In this document: piece by piece, positions 1 through 8,413 of the stretch
Layout of the letters: every line of letters starts with the position of its first letter
Numbering within the stretch: position 1 is the stretch's first letter
Source of the DNA: Alphaproteobacteria bacterium
GTDB lineage: Bacteria > Pseudomonadota > Alphaproteobacteria > Rhizobiales > Xanthobacteraceae
Direction of reading: 5' to 3'
DNA: 33,352 nt
Assembly: GCA_005884765.1 (NCBI GenBank)
Contig: VAZV01000161.1
Span: 1 to 33,352, forward strand
The notes under the pieces: generated by a model
Told to the model about the DNA's origin: nothing
Database searches by the model: none
The model's input: only the letters and a program-made list of their open reading frames with translations
Translations under genes and position numbers: made by a program

Positions 1-131
1 CTGCGGGCCATGGATCAAAATCTTAGCGGGTTGGGCCTTGGCCTGGCTGCGCGCCCGGACGGCCGGCCGGATGGTCCGCTTGAGACCACGGTCCTGCGGC
101 GAATTCAAGGGTGGAATGGCTGCCTTTTCTT

Positions 132-260
132 CCCTCTCCCCTTGTGGGAGAGGGTGCCCTGCGCGAAAGCGCAGGCGGGTGAGGGGTCTGTCTCCGCGGA
201 AAGAACCCCTCATCCGGCACGGACTGCGTCCGCGCCACCTTCTCCCACAAGGGGAGAAGG
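132..260. repeat. Nested palindromic intergenic repeat element
   Basis: The outer arms (132-155 and about 236-260) are inverted copies with two mismatches, built around CTCCCCTTGTGGGAGA. Inner arms GGGTGAGGGGT (176-186) and ACCCCTCATCC (205-215) also pair. A small GC hairpin, CTGCGC/GCGCAG, lies around 159-173. The whole folds into a long branched cruciform or RNA hairpin. It lies just downstream of the acyl-CoA ligase stop codon, so it may act as a 3' mRNA structure or terminator. Elements of this look are common in rhizobial genomes; the family assignment is inference. Confidence 0.75.
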
Positions 261-278
261 GAAGTGAAGTGAAGTACC

Positions 279-1907
279 TCACGCCGCCGCGGTCGGGAAA
301 CTATAGCTCTTGAACTGATCGCGCAGCGCGGTCTTGAGGATCTTGCCGGTCGCGGTATGCGGAATGCCGTCGACGAACACGATATCGTCCGGCATCCACC
401 ATTTGGCGATCTTGCCGTCCATGAATTTCAGAATGTCCTCGCGCGTCGCGCTCGCGCCCTGCTTGAGCTGCACGATCAGAAGCGGACGCTCGTCCCATTT
501 CGGATGATGGACGCCGATCACGGCTGCTTCCGCGACCGCCGGATGTCCGACCGCGAGATTTTCCAGTTCGATCGAGGAAATCCACTCGCCGCCGGACTTG
601 ATCACGTCCTTGGAACGGTCCGTGATGCGCATATAACCGTACGGATCGATGGTGGCGACGTCGCCGGTATCGAAATAGCCTTCATCGTCCAAAATGTTGC
701 CATCGACGCGGAAATAGGCCTTCGACACCGCAGGCCCGCTCACTTTCAGTCGGCCGAAGGTCTTGCCGTCCCACGGCAGTTCCTTGCCGGCATCGTCGGT
801 GATCTTCATCTGCACGCCGAACGGCGGATAGCCCTGGGTCTGCAGGATATCGAGCCGCTGCTCGCCGGTGAGCTCGGCGAACGGCGGCTTCAACGCGGCA
901 AGCGTGCCGATCGGGCTCATTTCGGTCATGCCCCAGGCGTGCCGCACGCGCACGCCCATGTCGACGAACGCCTTGATCATCGAGCGCGGCATCGCCGAGC
1001 CGCCGCACACCACGCTTTTCAGGTGCGGCAGCTTCAGATTGTTGGCGGACATGTGGTTGAGCAGCATCAGCCACACCGTCGGCACGCCGGCGGTATGCGT
1101 CACCTTCTCGGTGTCCAGAAGCTCAAAGACCGACGCGCCGTCGAGCTTGGCGCCGGGAAATACCAGCTTGGTTCCCATCGACGGCGCCGAGAACGCGATG
1201 CCCCAGCTGTTGGCGTGGAACAGCGGCACCACCGGCAGCATGGTATCGCCGGCATTGGCGCCCAGCGAATCACCGGAGTTGGCCATCAGCGCGTGGAGTA
1301 CATTGGAGCGGTGCGAATACAGTACGCCCTTGGGATCGCCAGTCGTGCCCGAGGTGTAGCACATCGCGGCCGCGGTATTCTCGTCAAAGGTCTTCCACGT
1401 GAACTTGCCGTCGGCTGACGCGATCCAGTCTTCATAGGCGACCGCGTTCTTGAGCGTGGTCTCCGGCATATGTGCCTTGTCGGTGAACACGACATAGCGT
1501 TCCACGCTCGGCAGCTTGTCGGCGATCTTTTCCAGGATCGGCACGAAGGTGATGTCGGTCATCACCACGCGATCTTGCGCGTGGTTGATGATCCAGGCGA
1601 TCTGGTCCGGGAACAGCCGCGGATTGACGGTATGGCAGATCGCGCCGATCCCCATGATGCCGTACCAGGCCTCGAGATGGCGCCAGGTGTTCCAGGCGAT
1701 GGTAGCGACGCGGTCGCCGAGCTTGGTGCCGTCGCGGTCGAGCCGCTGCGAGACTTTCAATGCGCGATCGCGGATTTCCCTGTAGTTGGTACGATGAATA
1801 GGGCCTTCGACCGACCGCGTCACGATCTCCTGCGAGCCATGAATGAGCGCGGCATGCTCGATAATCCGGTGACACAGCAGCGGCCAATCTTGCATCAAAC
1901 CAAGCAT
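279..1907 (-). CDS. Acyl-CoA synthetase, DmdB-like (3-(methylthio)propionyl-CoA / medium-long chain fatty acid CoA ligase)
   Basis: A 542-residue cytosolic member of the ANL (AMP-forming) superfamily. It would adenylate a carboxylic acid with ATP and transfer it to CoA. Visible motifs are the P-loop [11 protein letters not shown] (184-194), WGMTE (325-329), YFDTGD (411-416), the hinge-region [14 protein letters not shown] (431-444) and the C-terminal catalytic lysine in PHTATGK (K522). Length and motif spacing match full-length enzymes often named 3-(methylthio)propionyl-CoA ligase or long-chain fatty-acid CoA ligase. Sequence alone does not fix the acyl substrate. The ATG is preceded by a strong GAGGAGGG ribosome binding site about 6 nt away, which fixes the start. 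It is divergent from the extensin-like gene across about 80 bp. Confidence 0.9.
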   Translation of the reverse strand: MLGLMQDWPLLCHRIIEHAALIHGSQEIVTRSVEGPIHRTNYREIRDRALKVSQRLDRDGTKLGDRVATIAWNTWRHLEAWYGIMGIGAICHTVNPRLFPDQIAWIINHAQDRVVMTDITFVPILEKIADKLPSVERYVVFTDKAHMPETTLKNAVAYEDWIASADGKFTWKTFDENTAAAMCYTSGTTGDPKGVLYSHRSNVLHALMANSGDSLGANAGDTMLPVVPLFHANSWGIAFSAPSMGTKLVFPGAKLDGASVFELLDTEKVTHTAGVPTVWLMLLNHMSANNLKLPHLKSVVCGGSAMPRSMIKAFVDMGVRVRHAWGMTEMSPIGTLAALKPPFAELTGEQRLDILQTQGYPPFGVQMKITDDAGKELPWDGKTFGRLKVSGPAVSKAYFRVDGNILDDEGYFDTGDVATIDPYGYMRITDRSKDVIKSGGEWISSIELENLAVGHPAVAEAAVIGVHHPKWDERPLLIVQLKQGASATREDILKFMDGKIAKWWMPDDIVFVDGIPHTATGKILKTALRDQFKSYSFPTAAA

Positions 1908-1987
1908 ACGAATTCCCTCCTCGAGCGTTATTGCTTGCGCATGGCCGATCCAGATGGAAGCCGTTCGGCTGCGGTCACGGAATTGAC

Positions 1988-3088
1988 ATGAACTTTACCG
2001 CGGAGAACGCAAGCCGCAAATGGGCTTATGGCGCCTTTGGTCGCAGGCCAGCGGCAATGGTTACCGCTACGGCGCTGTTGCTGGTGCTTTGCACGCAGGT
2101 GGGGCCGGCGCAAGCCGCACGGAGGCACCTTCCTGGCATTTGGGGGGACCTGTTTGGCAACCCTCCGCCGCGGTTGCGCAGAAGAGTGCGCGCGGCGAGC
2201 GTGCCGTTGCCGCGGCCGCGCCCGGCAGAGGCGCCTGTTGCGCCCGAACCTTCCGCCGCCGAAAAATCAGTTCCTGCCGGGGCCGACAAGCCGGCCGAAC
2301 AGGCCGCGCCTGCGGCGCCTCCGCCTTCGGCATGCCGGCAGGCGTTGAGCGAGGAGATCGCGATCGCTCCCTCTATTCCTGACATCCACGGTCCCGGCGG
2401 GTGCGGCGGCGAGGATCTGGTGCGGCTGGAAGCAGTGGTGCTGCCGGACAAGCATCGGATGCAGGTCAACCCCCCCGCAATCCTCCGCTGCAAGATGGCC
2501 TCCGCCATCGCCGACTGGATCCGCACCGACATGGCGCCGCTCGCGGCAGGCCTCGGCAGCGTTCTCAGCGGTCTCGACAATTTCGACTCCTATGATTGCC
2601 GCGGCCGCAACGGTGTCGCCGGCGCGATGCTTTCCGAGCATGGCCGCGCCAACGCGCTCGATGTGCGGGCGCTAAAACTTGCCGACGGCCAATCGATTGC
2701 ACTGACCGACCGGGCGGTGCCGCGGGACTTGCGCGAGAGCACGCTGCACGCGGCGTGCGCGCGGTTTACGACGGTGCTCGGTCCAGGCTCGGACTGGTAT
2801 CATGAGGACCACATCCATCTCGACCTGATGGAGCGGCGCAACAACTACAGGATATGCCAGTGGGACGTGTTGGATCCGCTGCCGCAGGTCGCGCCGCTAT
2901 TGCCAGCCGAGCGGCCCGCCGCCGCGCCGCCGCGCGAGGTCGCCGCCAAATCCGACACAAAGTCCGACACCAAGTCCGAACCCAAACCTGATGCCGCGAA
3001 GCCGCCGACCGCAAGGCCGGAAGCCGAGGCAACACCGCCAACGAAAATGCCGCCAACAAAAAAGCGCCGGCAAAACCGGCGCTTTTGA
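1988..3088 (+). CDS. Extensin-like protein, M15/VanY-type fold, exported
   Basis: A 366-residue protein from ATG 1988. A basic N-terminus and hydrophobic stretch (about 24-44, ending QVGPAQA-A) look like an export signal. A Pro/Ala-rich linker follows, then an extensin-like C-terminal domain (about 115-295). SEHGRANALDV (216-226) and HEDHIHLDL (272-280) match the SxH...D and HxH zinc-ligand pattern of the VanY/M15 peptidase fold. Six cysteines in this part probably form disulfides. A role in trimming peptidoglycan peptides is inferred; the family is poorly characterised. The tail is a Lys/Pro/Ala repeat (KSDTKSDTKSEPK) ending in KKRRQNRRF. Alternative starts are TTG 1931, which would add a non-signal leader, and ATG 2057, immediately before the hydrophobic stretch. 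Confidence 0.85.
   Translation: MNFTAENASRKWAYGAFGRRPAAMVTATALLLVLCTQVGPAQAARRHLPGIWGDLFGNPPPRLRRRVRAASVPLPRPRPAEAPVAPEPSAAEKSVPAGADKPAEQAAPAAPPPSACRQALSEEIAIAPSIPDIHGPGGCGGEDLVRLEAVVLPDKHRMQVNPPAILRCKMASAIADWIRTDMAPLAAGLGSVLSGLDNFDSYDCRGRNGVAGAMLSEHGRANALDVRALKLADGQSIALTDRAVPRDLRESTLHAACARFTTVLGPGSDWYHEDHIHLDLMERRNNYRICQWDVLDPLPQVAPLLPAERPAAAPPREVAAKSDTKSDTKSEPKPDAAKPPTARPEAEATPPTKMPPTKKRRQNRRF
3060..3086. terminator. Bidirectional intrinsic terminator overlapping the end of the extensin-like gene
   Basis: AAAAGCGCCGG (3060-3070) and CCGGCGCTTTT (3076-3086) are perfect complements separated by CAAAA. The stem is GC-rich with an A-run on one side and a T-run on the other, so it would work on both strands. 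It lies between convergent genes, and its bases encode the last residues (KRRQNRRF) of the upstream gene; the TGA stop at 3086-3088 begins on its final T. Confidence 0.75.
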
Positions 3089-3122
3089 TCGTGAGCCCCG
3101 GAGGACCGACTAATGCGGCAAA

Positions 3123-3806
3123 CTATTGCATCATCGGGCCGCCCTGGGCGCCGCCTTGCAGGGCCATCTGCGAATTGAACGGCGAGTCGCCGCGGTGCGG
3201 TTCGAGCACCACGACGATGGTGCCGAGCTTGACCCGGTTATAGAGATCGATCACGTCCTCGTTCGTCATCCGGATGCAACCGGAGGAGATCGACGCGCCG
3301 ATATATTCCGGCTGATTGGTGCCATGAATCCGGAACAGCGTGTCCTTGCCGCCCGAATAGAGATACATCGCGCGCGAGCCCATCGGGTTGTCCGGTCCGG
3401 GCGCCACGAAGGTGGGAACGCCCAGCCGCGAGATCTCGCCCGGGGTCGGATGCCAGGCCGGCCACTCGGTCATGCTGCCGATCTTGGCGATGCCCGACCA
3501 GGCCATTGCCTCCTCGCCGACGGTGATGCCATAGCGGATCGCCTTGCCATCATTGAGCACGTAATAGAGGTAGTGATTGTCGGAATCGACCACGATGGAA
3601 CCGGGCGCTTCCTTGCGATGATAGTCGACGATAGCGCGGCGGAACGGCTCTGCGACGGGCGTGTTGGCGTAGCGGATTTTGGCCAACAGTTCCTTGTCAC
3701 GCGGTTTGAAATTCGTCGTGTTGGTCGCCTCAAAGGTCGTGGACTGCATGCAGCCCGACAGCATCAGGCCGGCAGCCAGAATTACGAGTTTTACCTTGAG
3801 CGACAT
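3123..3806 (-). CDS. L,D-transpeptidase (YkuD family), lipoprotein
   Basis: A 227-residue protein from ATG 3806; a longer reading from 3842 adds 12 residues with no signal character. The N-terminus MSLKVKLVILAAGLMLSGC is a lipoprotein signal with lipobox LSGC (Cys19). The YkuD catalytic domain occupies roughly 70-203: HGTNQPEYIG (His161) and SSGCIRM (catalytic Cys177), followed by DVIDLYNRV. Such enzymes form 3-3 peptidoglycan crosslinks or attach outer-membrane proteins to peptidoglycan in the periplasm; which applies here cannot be read from the sequence. A short Gly/Met/Gln-rich tail follows the domain. It converges on the extensin-like gene and is divergent from corA. Confidence 0.92.
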   Translation of the reverse strand: MSLKVKLVILAAGLMLSGCMQSTTFEATNTTNFKPRDKELLAKIRYANTPVAEPFRRAIVDYHRKEAPGSIVVDSDNHYLYYVLNDGKAIRYGITVGEEAMAWSGIAKIGSMTEWPAWHPTPGEISRLGVPTFVAPGPDNPMGSRAMYLYSGGKDTLFRIHGTNQPEYIGASISSGCIRMTNEDVIDLYNRVKLGTIVVVLEPHRGDSPFNSQMALQGGAQGGPMMQ

Positions 3807-4143
3807 TGCGTATTCCAATCGAAAGCCCAGCGCTTGCAGCAACTATCTTGCGCCCAAAACGCCATGATTCAGTTAATCCGCATTATCGTCAAAATCGGCC
3901 ACAATTCCAGAGCGCAGAGTCCCATCCCGCGCTGCGGCAGGTCAGCTGTGGCTTTTTTGCCGCAAGATTTCGGCGTCTCGGCCGGTTTTTGAGCAAATCT
4001 GCAACAGACGTGGAGGCTGCGCCGCGCGCTTGCGGTCCACACACCGGAAATGCGGCGGGCGGCCGACGCTCTTGTCACGAAGCGCTTGCCAGAATCGAGC
4101 TAAGTCCGCTTTCGTAAGTCTGGCGCCAATTTCGGGGTTTTCC
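3807..4143. other. Intergenic region between divergent L,D-transpeptidase and corA genes (337 bp)
   Basis: This must hold both promoters. Several T-runs and GC-rich patches are visible, but no riboswitch, tRNA or recognised operator. The corA frame stays open upstream to 4030, but the extra residues do not look like CorA, so I treat this stretch as leader or promoter DNA. Confidence 0.5.
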
Positions 4144-5121
4144 ATGTTTTCAGTGTTCCTTCCCGCCGAATCCTCGCTGAAGAAGGCCTCTGTCGATGGT
4201 CTCGCGACGCTGCCGGAGAACGCGATCTGGATCGACCTCGTCAAACCGACCGCGGCGGAGGATCGCGCGGTGGAGCGGCTGGCGGGGATCGCGGTGCCGA
4301 CCCGGGAGGACATGCAGGAGATCGAGATTTCCAGCCGGCTCTATATCGAGAACGGCGCTCGCTACATGACCGCGACCTTGATGTGCAATTCCGATAGCGA
4401 CATGCCCAAAACCACCGCGGTCACCTTCATCCTCGCCGGTCACCGCCTGGTCACGGTGCGTTACGATGAGCCGAAACCGTTCGCGCTGGTCGAGCACAAG
4501 CTCGCAAGATCGTGCGCGGCCGCGATCACCGGCGAAATGGTGCTGATGGAATTGCTCGATGCGGTGATCGATCGCTGCGCGGACATTCTGGAGCGCTGCG
4601 GCGCCGACATCGACCAGGTCTCCCATGACATCTTCGAGCCCGAAAGCGAGCGGCACGGCCACGCCAAGCAGTATTCGCAAATCCTGATCGCAATCGGCCG
4701 CAAGGGCGACCTGACCTCCAAGGTGCGCGAGAGCCTGGTTTCGATCGGCCGCGTCGTTACCTTCCTCTCGGCGGTGATGGAAGGCGTGAAATGGTCAAAG
4801 GACATGCGCGAGCAGCTCAAGACCATGCAGCGCGACGTGGCCTCGCTGACCGACCACTCCTCGTATCTCTCCAACAAGATCACATTTGTGCTCGACGCCA
4901 TGCTCGGCGTCGTCAACCTCGAGCAGAACAACATCATCAAACTGTTCTCGGTGATGGCCGTGGTCTTGATGCCGCCGACGCTGATCGCCTCGATCTACGG
5001 CATGAACTTCAAGGTGATGCCGGAATTGGAATGGCAGCACGGCTACGCCTACGCGCTATTCTCGATGGTGCTGGCAGCCGTGCTGCCGTATTTTCTTTTC
5101 AAGTGGAAGAAGTGGCTGTGA
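4144..5121 (+). CDS. corA: CorA family magnesium/divalent cation transporter
   Basis: A 325-residue inner-membrane protein. It has a soluble alpha/beta N-terminal domain, a long helical middle (about 150-250, rich in charged residues such as WSKDMREQLKTMQRD) and two C-terminal membrane helices: one ending at the signature YGMNF (GMN 286-288), the other in YALFSMVLAAVLPYFLFKWKKWL. CorA forms pentameric channels for Mg2+, sometimes Co2+ or Ni2+, and length and topology are normal. ATG 4144 is chosen because homology-like sequence (MFSVFLPAE) begins there and a G-rich TTCGGGG precedes it. An in-frame ATG at 4030 would add 38 unlikely residues. Confidence 0.92.
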   Translation: MFSVFLPAESSLKKASVDGLATLPENAIWIDLVKPTAAEDRAVERLAGIAVPTREDMQEIEISSRLYIENGARYMTATLMCNSDSDMPKTTAVTFILAGHRLVTVRYDEPKPFALVEHKLARSCAAAITGEMVLMELLDAVIDRCADILERCGADIDQVSHDIFEPESERHGHAKQYSQILIAIGRKGDLTSKVRESLVSIGRVVTFLSAVMEGVKWSKDMREQLKTMQRDVASLTDHSSYLSNKITFVLDAMLGVVNLEQNNIIKLFSVMAVVLMPPTLIASIYGMNFKVMPELEWQHGYAYALFSMVLAAVLPYFLFKWKKWL

Positions 5122-5236
5122 GGGGTCAACGCGACGTTGTGCCGGTCTCAATTTCTCCGGTAAAATTTGAGCGTTGCGCTGAACGTTTGAGCGAAATCTT
5201 TCTGCGATAAAGCTGTCATGAGCCGCGAGGACAGCA

Positions 5237-5464
5237 ATGGTTGAGAAAGTCATAACATCATCGGAGAACGTCCTCGATTTCGCCCGCTATCAAGCGGGCC
5301 GTAACGTCGCTGGCAGGATGCCGGCGATCTCTGCGCGGTTCTGCCGCTATTGCGGCGCGACGCTGTCGGAGGGCGAGCGCGATGAGGAATGCTCCAGCGC
5401 CTTTAACGTCAACGCCGCCAACCTTCGCTGGCAGGCCGCGCAAATATTGCGCGGTTTGATCTGA
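5237..5464 (+). CDS. Small conserved-looking hypothetical protein with a CxxC motif
   Basis: A 75-residue protein with RFCRYCGATLSEGERDEECSSAF (about 35-57), a CxxC followed by a third cysteine, resembling half of a zinc ribbon. The rest is charged and soluble, with no signal or membrane segment. GAGGACAGCA precedes ATG 5237 at good spacing. It follows corA by 115 bp on the same strand and converges on the methyltransferase gene. I do not recognise a named family; metal binding is inferred from the cysteines only. Confidence 0.6.
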   Translation: MVEKVITSSENVLDFARYQAGRNVAGRMPAISARFCRYCGATLSEGERDEECSSAFNVNAANLRWQAAQILRGLI

Positions 5465-5498
5465 ACGAATCGACAGGCGCCGCAGCCAGGCTGTTCAC

Positions 5499-5616
5499 CT
5501 ATTCCTGCTGTTCATCTGTTAAGGTTGATGAAGTGAGCTGGCGAAGCGCGACCTGCGCCGTCGACACCACGACTTCGGTGATCAAGCCTTCGCGGCCCTG
5601 CGGAAGGAGATGGGCG
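5499..5616 (-). pseudogene. Out-of-frame C-terminal remnant of the methyltransferase
   Basis: In the frame shifted by one base, the sequence reads HLLPQGREGLITEVVVST and on to AQVALRQLTSSTLTDEQQE before a stop at 5499. The TEVVVSTAQVA tail is the kind of ending seen in this methyltransferase family, so this is probably the displaced last 38 or so codons. It is not expected to be translated on its own. Confidence 0.65.
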
Positions 5617-6334
5617 TGAACATCGCGTCCACCCTGTCTCCGAGCACGTCCGGCGAGGACGATGAAAACGTGAGCACGCGGCGCGCGAGGTCGCGCACGC
5701 TGATCTCGTGGCTGGTCTCGACCTTGATTACGTCGGCGACGTGAAACCGCGTGCCGCGAAAAAACGTCGCAAGGTCCCGATGCGTTCGCTCGCCGCCGCC
5801 TTCCGACCACAGGCTCGCCGCCGACCAGAAGCGCCGCGCCTTGTTGTATTCATCCAGCCATGGGTTGCGGCGATCAGCGGCGGAGTAGGACGAACAGACG
5901 AGGATCGCGCCATTGGGCGCCACCAGCCGCTCGAGGCGCGCAGATATCGCATCGCGATCCATCCAGTGCAGCGCTCTGCCGATCGTCACGACGTCGAAGG
6001 GCCCGACGTCGCCCGCAAGGTCTTCGGCCTTGCCTTCTATCAAGGTGAAAGCCTGTGACGCCCGCCCGGCCGCCTCCCGCGCGGCGGCCAGCATGGCCGG
6101 CTCCGGATCGACGCCGACGATGCGCCCGACATAAGGCGCAAATCCGAGCGCCAACAGCCCGGGCCCGGTGCCGAGGTCGATCAGGCGGTGCTGCTTTCCG
6201 AACCCCAGTTTCTTCGCCACGTCGCGAAAGAATTCCGCCGGATAAGGCGGCCGCAATTCCTCATACAGCGGAACCGTGGAAGCGAAGCGTCCTATTGGTG
6301 CGGGCGATCTTGATCCGTTGGGAGTTGACCTCAA
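5582..6334 (-). CDS. Class I SAM-dependent methyltransferase with a frameshifted C-terminus
   Basis: A 250-residue reading frame. N-terminal PIGRFASTVPLYEELRPPYP is typical of a family of small-molecule methyltransferases; motif I is LIDLGTGPGLLAL (51-63), the acidic motif II GVDPEPAMLAAAREAAG, and GRALHWMDRD follows. Substrate unknown. The frame ends abruptly in VDAMFTPISFRRAAKA, while the overlapping -1 frame continues LLPQGREGLITEVVVSTAQVALRQLTSS down to 5499, which looks like the natural end. One lost base near 5616 would explain this; the restored protein would be about 278 residues. The start is TTG 6334, with no clear ribosome binding site, 22 nt after the SDR stop, suggesting co-transcription. 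The enzyme may still fold, since the core is intact. Confidence 0.8.
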   Translation of the reverse strand: MRSTPNGSRSPAPIGRFASTVPLYEELRPPYPAEFFRDVAKKLGFGKQHRLIDLGTGPGLLALGFAPYVGRIVGVDPEPAMLAAAREAAGRASQAFTLIEGKAEDLAGDVGPFDVVTIGRALHWMDRDAISARLERLVAPNGAILVCSSYSAADRRNPWLDEYNKARRFWSAASLWSEGGGERTHRDLATFFRGTRFHVADVIKVETSHEISVRDLARRVLTFSSSSPDVLGDRVDAMFTPISFRRAAKA

Positions 6335-6356
6335 GAAAGGCGATCGGTTGCGAAGC

Positions 6357-7109
6357 TTACACGTGCTGGCCGCCGTTGATGTGGATCTCGGCGCCGTTCA
6401 CGTAAGAACTCGTCTCCGTGCACAGCACATAGATAATCTTCGCGACTTCGTCGGGCGTGCCGAGCCGGTGCAGCGGGATCTGCTGCTCGACGATCTTCTC
6501 GGTGCCCGGCGAGAGGATCGCGGTATCGATCTCGCCCGGCGCAATCGAATTGACGCGCACGCCGATACGGCCAAAGTCGGACGCCATTTCCCGCGTCAGC
6601 GAGGCCAGCGCCGCCTTCGAGGTCGCATACGCCGCACCCGCGAATGGATGTACCCGTGAGCCCGCGATCGAGGTGACGTTGACCACCGAGCCTTTCGCGG
6701 CCGCGAGCTCCTTGATCAGCCCGCGCGCCATCATGATCGGGGCGAAGAAATTAACCCGGAAGACATGGCTCCAGGTCTCGATGTCGGTATCGATCGAGCC
6801 GAGCCGCTTGCCGCCTTCGGCCTTCGGCGAAATCGCGGCATTGTTGACGAGCGCATGCAGCGTGCCGCCTTCCAGCCGCCGGCGGATTTCGGAAATCGCG
6901 CGGGTGGTGTCGTCATGGTTAGCAAGGTCGACCTGGATGTGGTCCTCAGGCCCCGCGTCCCACGGGCAGTCTTCCGGGAACGGATGCCGCGAGCAGGTGA
7001 TGACGCGCCAGCCGGCCGACGAAAAGCGGATCACGGTGGCGTGTCCGATGCCGCGGCTGGCTCCGGTCAGAAGCAGCGTGCGCCGCGGCGTGTTGGCGGA
7101 AGAAGGCAT
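6357..7109 (-). CDS. SDR family NAD(P)-dependent oxidoreductase
   Basis: A 250-residue classical short-chain dehydrogenase/reductase. Cofactor motif TGASRGIG (15-22), NNAA (89-92), and the catalytic set Ser147, Tyr161 and Lys165 in YATSK. After the active site PGEIDT and a C-terminal INGG motif are standard. The residue run CSRHPFPEDC after beta-2 carries Arg41, which would favour NADP(H), but this is a weak inference. Substrate unknown. It precedes the methyltransferase by 22 nt on the same strand and is separated from pdxH by a palindromic repeat. A modest GAGAA sits before the ATG. Confidence 0.9.
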   Translation of the reverse strand: MPSSANTPRRTLLLTGASRGIGHATVIRFSSAGWRVITCSRHPFPEDCPWDAGPEDHIQVDLANHDDTTRAISEIRRRLEGGTLHALVNNAAISPKAEGGKRLGSIDTDIETWSHVFRVNFFAPIMMARGLIKELAAAKGSVVNVTSIAGSRVHPFAGAAYATSKAALASLTREMASDFGRIGVRVNSIAPGEIDTAILSPGTEKIVEQQIPLHRLGTPDEVAKIIYVLCTETSSYVNGAEIHINGGQHV

Positions 7110-7128
7110 AAACGGTTCTCTTTTTCTT

Positions 7129-7213
7129 CGTCATGCCCGGCCTTGCGCCGGGTATCCATGTCTTACTTTCGAAAAAGAAAGACGTGGATGGCCGGGACGA
7201 GCCCGGCCATGAC
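7129..7213. repeat. Palindromic repeat, family A, copy 1
   Basis: The left arm starts CGTCATGCCCGGCCTTG and the right arm ends GACGAGCCCGGCCATGAC. The arms pair over about 30 bp, and an inner CTTTC/GAAAG pairing closes the loop. The same element recurs at 12111-12200 and, as a half, at 12818-12849. It lies between pdxH and the SDR gene and could be an mRNA-stabilising or terminating structure. Confidence 0.85.
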
Positions 7214-7218
7214 TTACT

Positions 7219-7860
7219 CTACGGATAAAGCCGCGTCTTGGACCAGGGCTGATCCGCTCCCGCGCGGCGGAATTCGATGCGGTCGTGGAGGCGGAACGCC
7301 CGGTCGTGCCAGAATTCGAACTGCAGCGGCGCGACGCGCCAGCCGCTCCACCCCTGCGGGCGCGGCACCTCGCCGATGACGTATTTGGCCGCGACCAGCG
7401 CGATCGCCTGCTCGAACGCAAAGCGGCTCTCCAGCGGTTGCGACTGCTTGGAGGCCCAGGCGCCGATCTGGGCCTGTTTGGGGCGCGTGGCGAAATAGGC
7501 GTCGGCCTCGGCGTCGATAACCGCCGACACTAGCCCTCGGATGCGGACCTGCCGGCGCAGCGACTTCCAGTGAAATAGTAAAGCCGCCTTAGGATTTGCG
7601 GCGAGCTCGCGGCCCTTTTGGCTCGCAATGTGGCTGTAGAACACAAAGCCATCGGCGTCATAGCCCTTCATCAACACCATCCGCACGTCGGGCAGGCCGC
7701 TCTCGTCGACCGTCGCAAGCGACATGGCGTTGGGATCGTTCGGCTCGGCCTTCACCGCCTCCGCGAACCACTCGGCGAACAGCGCCAACGGTTCCTCGGC
7801 TTGCGTAAAATCACCCGTTGTTAACGGTGTCGGGTGTTTGATGGAGGTCGTGTCGGCCAT
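7219..7860 (-). CDS. pdxH: Pyridoxamine 5'-phosphate oxidase
   Basis: A 213-residue FMN enzyme that oxidises pyridoxine or pyridoxamine 5'-phosphate to pyridoxal 5'-phosphate, the last step of vitamin B6 salvage and synthesis, in the cytosol. Diagnostic segments are [16 protein letters not shown] (60-75), SQKGREL (80-86), RRQVRIRG (102-109), KQSQPL (138-143), the signature [13 protein letters not shown] (about 166-178) and RLHDRIEF before a final WSKTRLYP. Length is normal and no key segment is missing. It is divergent from the lipoprotein gene across a 123-bp promoter region, and a GGAA element lies about 10 nt before its ATG. Confidence 0.96.
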   Translation of the reverse strand: MADTTSIKHPTPLTTGDFTQAEEPLALFAEWFAEAVKAEPNDPNAMSLATVDESGLPDVRMVLMKGYDADGFVFYSHIASQKGRELAANPKAALLFHWKSLRRQVRIRGLVSAVIDAEADAYFATRPKQAQIGAWASKQSQPLESRFAFEQAIALVAAKYVIGEVPRPQGWSGWRVAPLQFEFWHDRAFRLHDRIEFRRAGADQPWSKTRLYP

Positions 7861-7910
7861 GTCAGGAGTTCCGAGTTGCGTGCGCCCGCGGTCAGAACCG
7901 TGCTGCGATC

Positions 7911-7935
7911 CCTATGTAGGCACATCCTATATAGG
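7911..7935. promoter_or_regulatory. Pair of near-identical decamer palindromes in a divergent promoter region
   Basis: CCTATGTAGG (7911-7920) and CCTATATAGG (7926-7935) lie 15 bp apart, centre to centre, between pdxH and the lipoprotein gene. The second is a perfect palindrome. They could be an operator pair or an AT-rich promoter core. No known regulator is assigned. Confidence 0.4.
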
Positions 7936-7983
7936 GCATGGGCGCGCGTTGGCCTATCGGCGATCCGGCCCGCAGGCGCCGTG

Positions 7984-8394
7984 ATGACATTCATTCTAAT
8001 CGGCTTTGACGCCGGCGGCTGCAGCATGTCGCGCATCGAGGGCGCCTTCGCCAAGATGAGCAACAAGGATTTGACGGGCTCTGTCGCCGCGGGGCAGGCG
8101 GGCGCATCGGTGCCGACCGAGAGCGATCTCGCCTTCGCCCGCAATGCCGCCTCCGACGTGCTGACCAAGGGCAACAAAGATTCCAGCCAACCCTGGGAAA
8201 ACCCTGAAACCGGCGCCCGCGGCTCGGTGACGCCGCTGGCGCAGGTCTATTCAGCGGAAGACGGGCGTACTTGCAGGGATTTTTTGGCAAGCTACGTTAA
8301 TGGGCGGACCGAAACCTGGCTGCAGGGCGCTGCGTGCCAGACCGGTCAGGGCCGGTGGGAAATTCATACGTTAAAGCCTTGGAGACAGGGCTGA
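7984..8394 (+). CDS. 17-kDa surface antigen-type outer membrane lipoprotein (RT0821/Lpp0805-like)
   Basis: A 136-residue protein from ATG 7984. The N-terminus MTFILIGFDAGGC ends in a lipobox-like AGGC (Cys13), but the signal is short and lacks basic residues. GTG 7900 would add 28 residues rich in Arg before the same hydrophobic stretch and would make a better signal, so the start is uncertain. The C-terminal part carries the antigen-type pattern WENPETGARGSVTPL, then GRTCRDFLASYV and GAACQTGQGRWEI. Such proteins are small outer-membrane lipoproteins of unknown role. The gene is followed by a short palindrome and then the dnaJ-like gene on the same strand. Confidence 0.75.
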   Translation: MTFILIGFDAGGCSMSRIEGAFAKMSNKDLTGSVAAGQAGASVPTESDLAFARNAASDVLTKGNKDSSQPWENPETGARGSVTPLAQVYSAEDGRTCRDFLASYVNGRTETWLQGAACQTGQGRWEIHTLKPWRQG

Positions 8395-8413
8395 ACAGGC
8401 GGTTGTCCCAACT

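Noticed and set aside
357..1418. Long plus-strand frame opposite the acyl-CoA ligase
   Set aside because: It is an antisense shadow of a gene with all expected catalytic motifs; Arg/His-rich and lacking any family feature.
4030..4143. N-terminal extension of CorA
   Set aside because: The 38 extra residues are basic and Cys/Ser-rich, unlike CorA, and the start at 4144 matches the family length.
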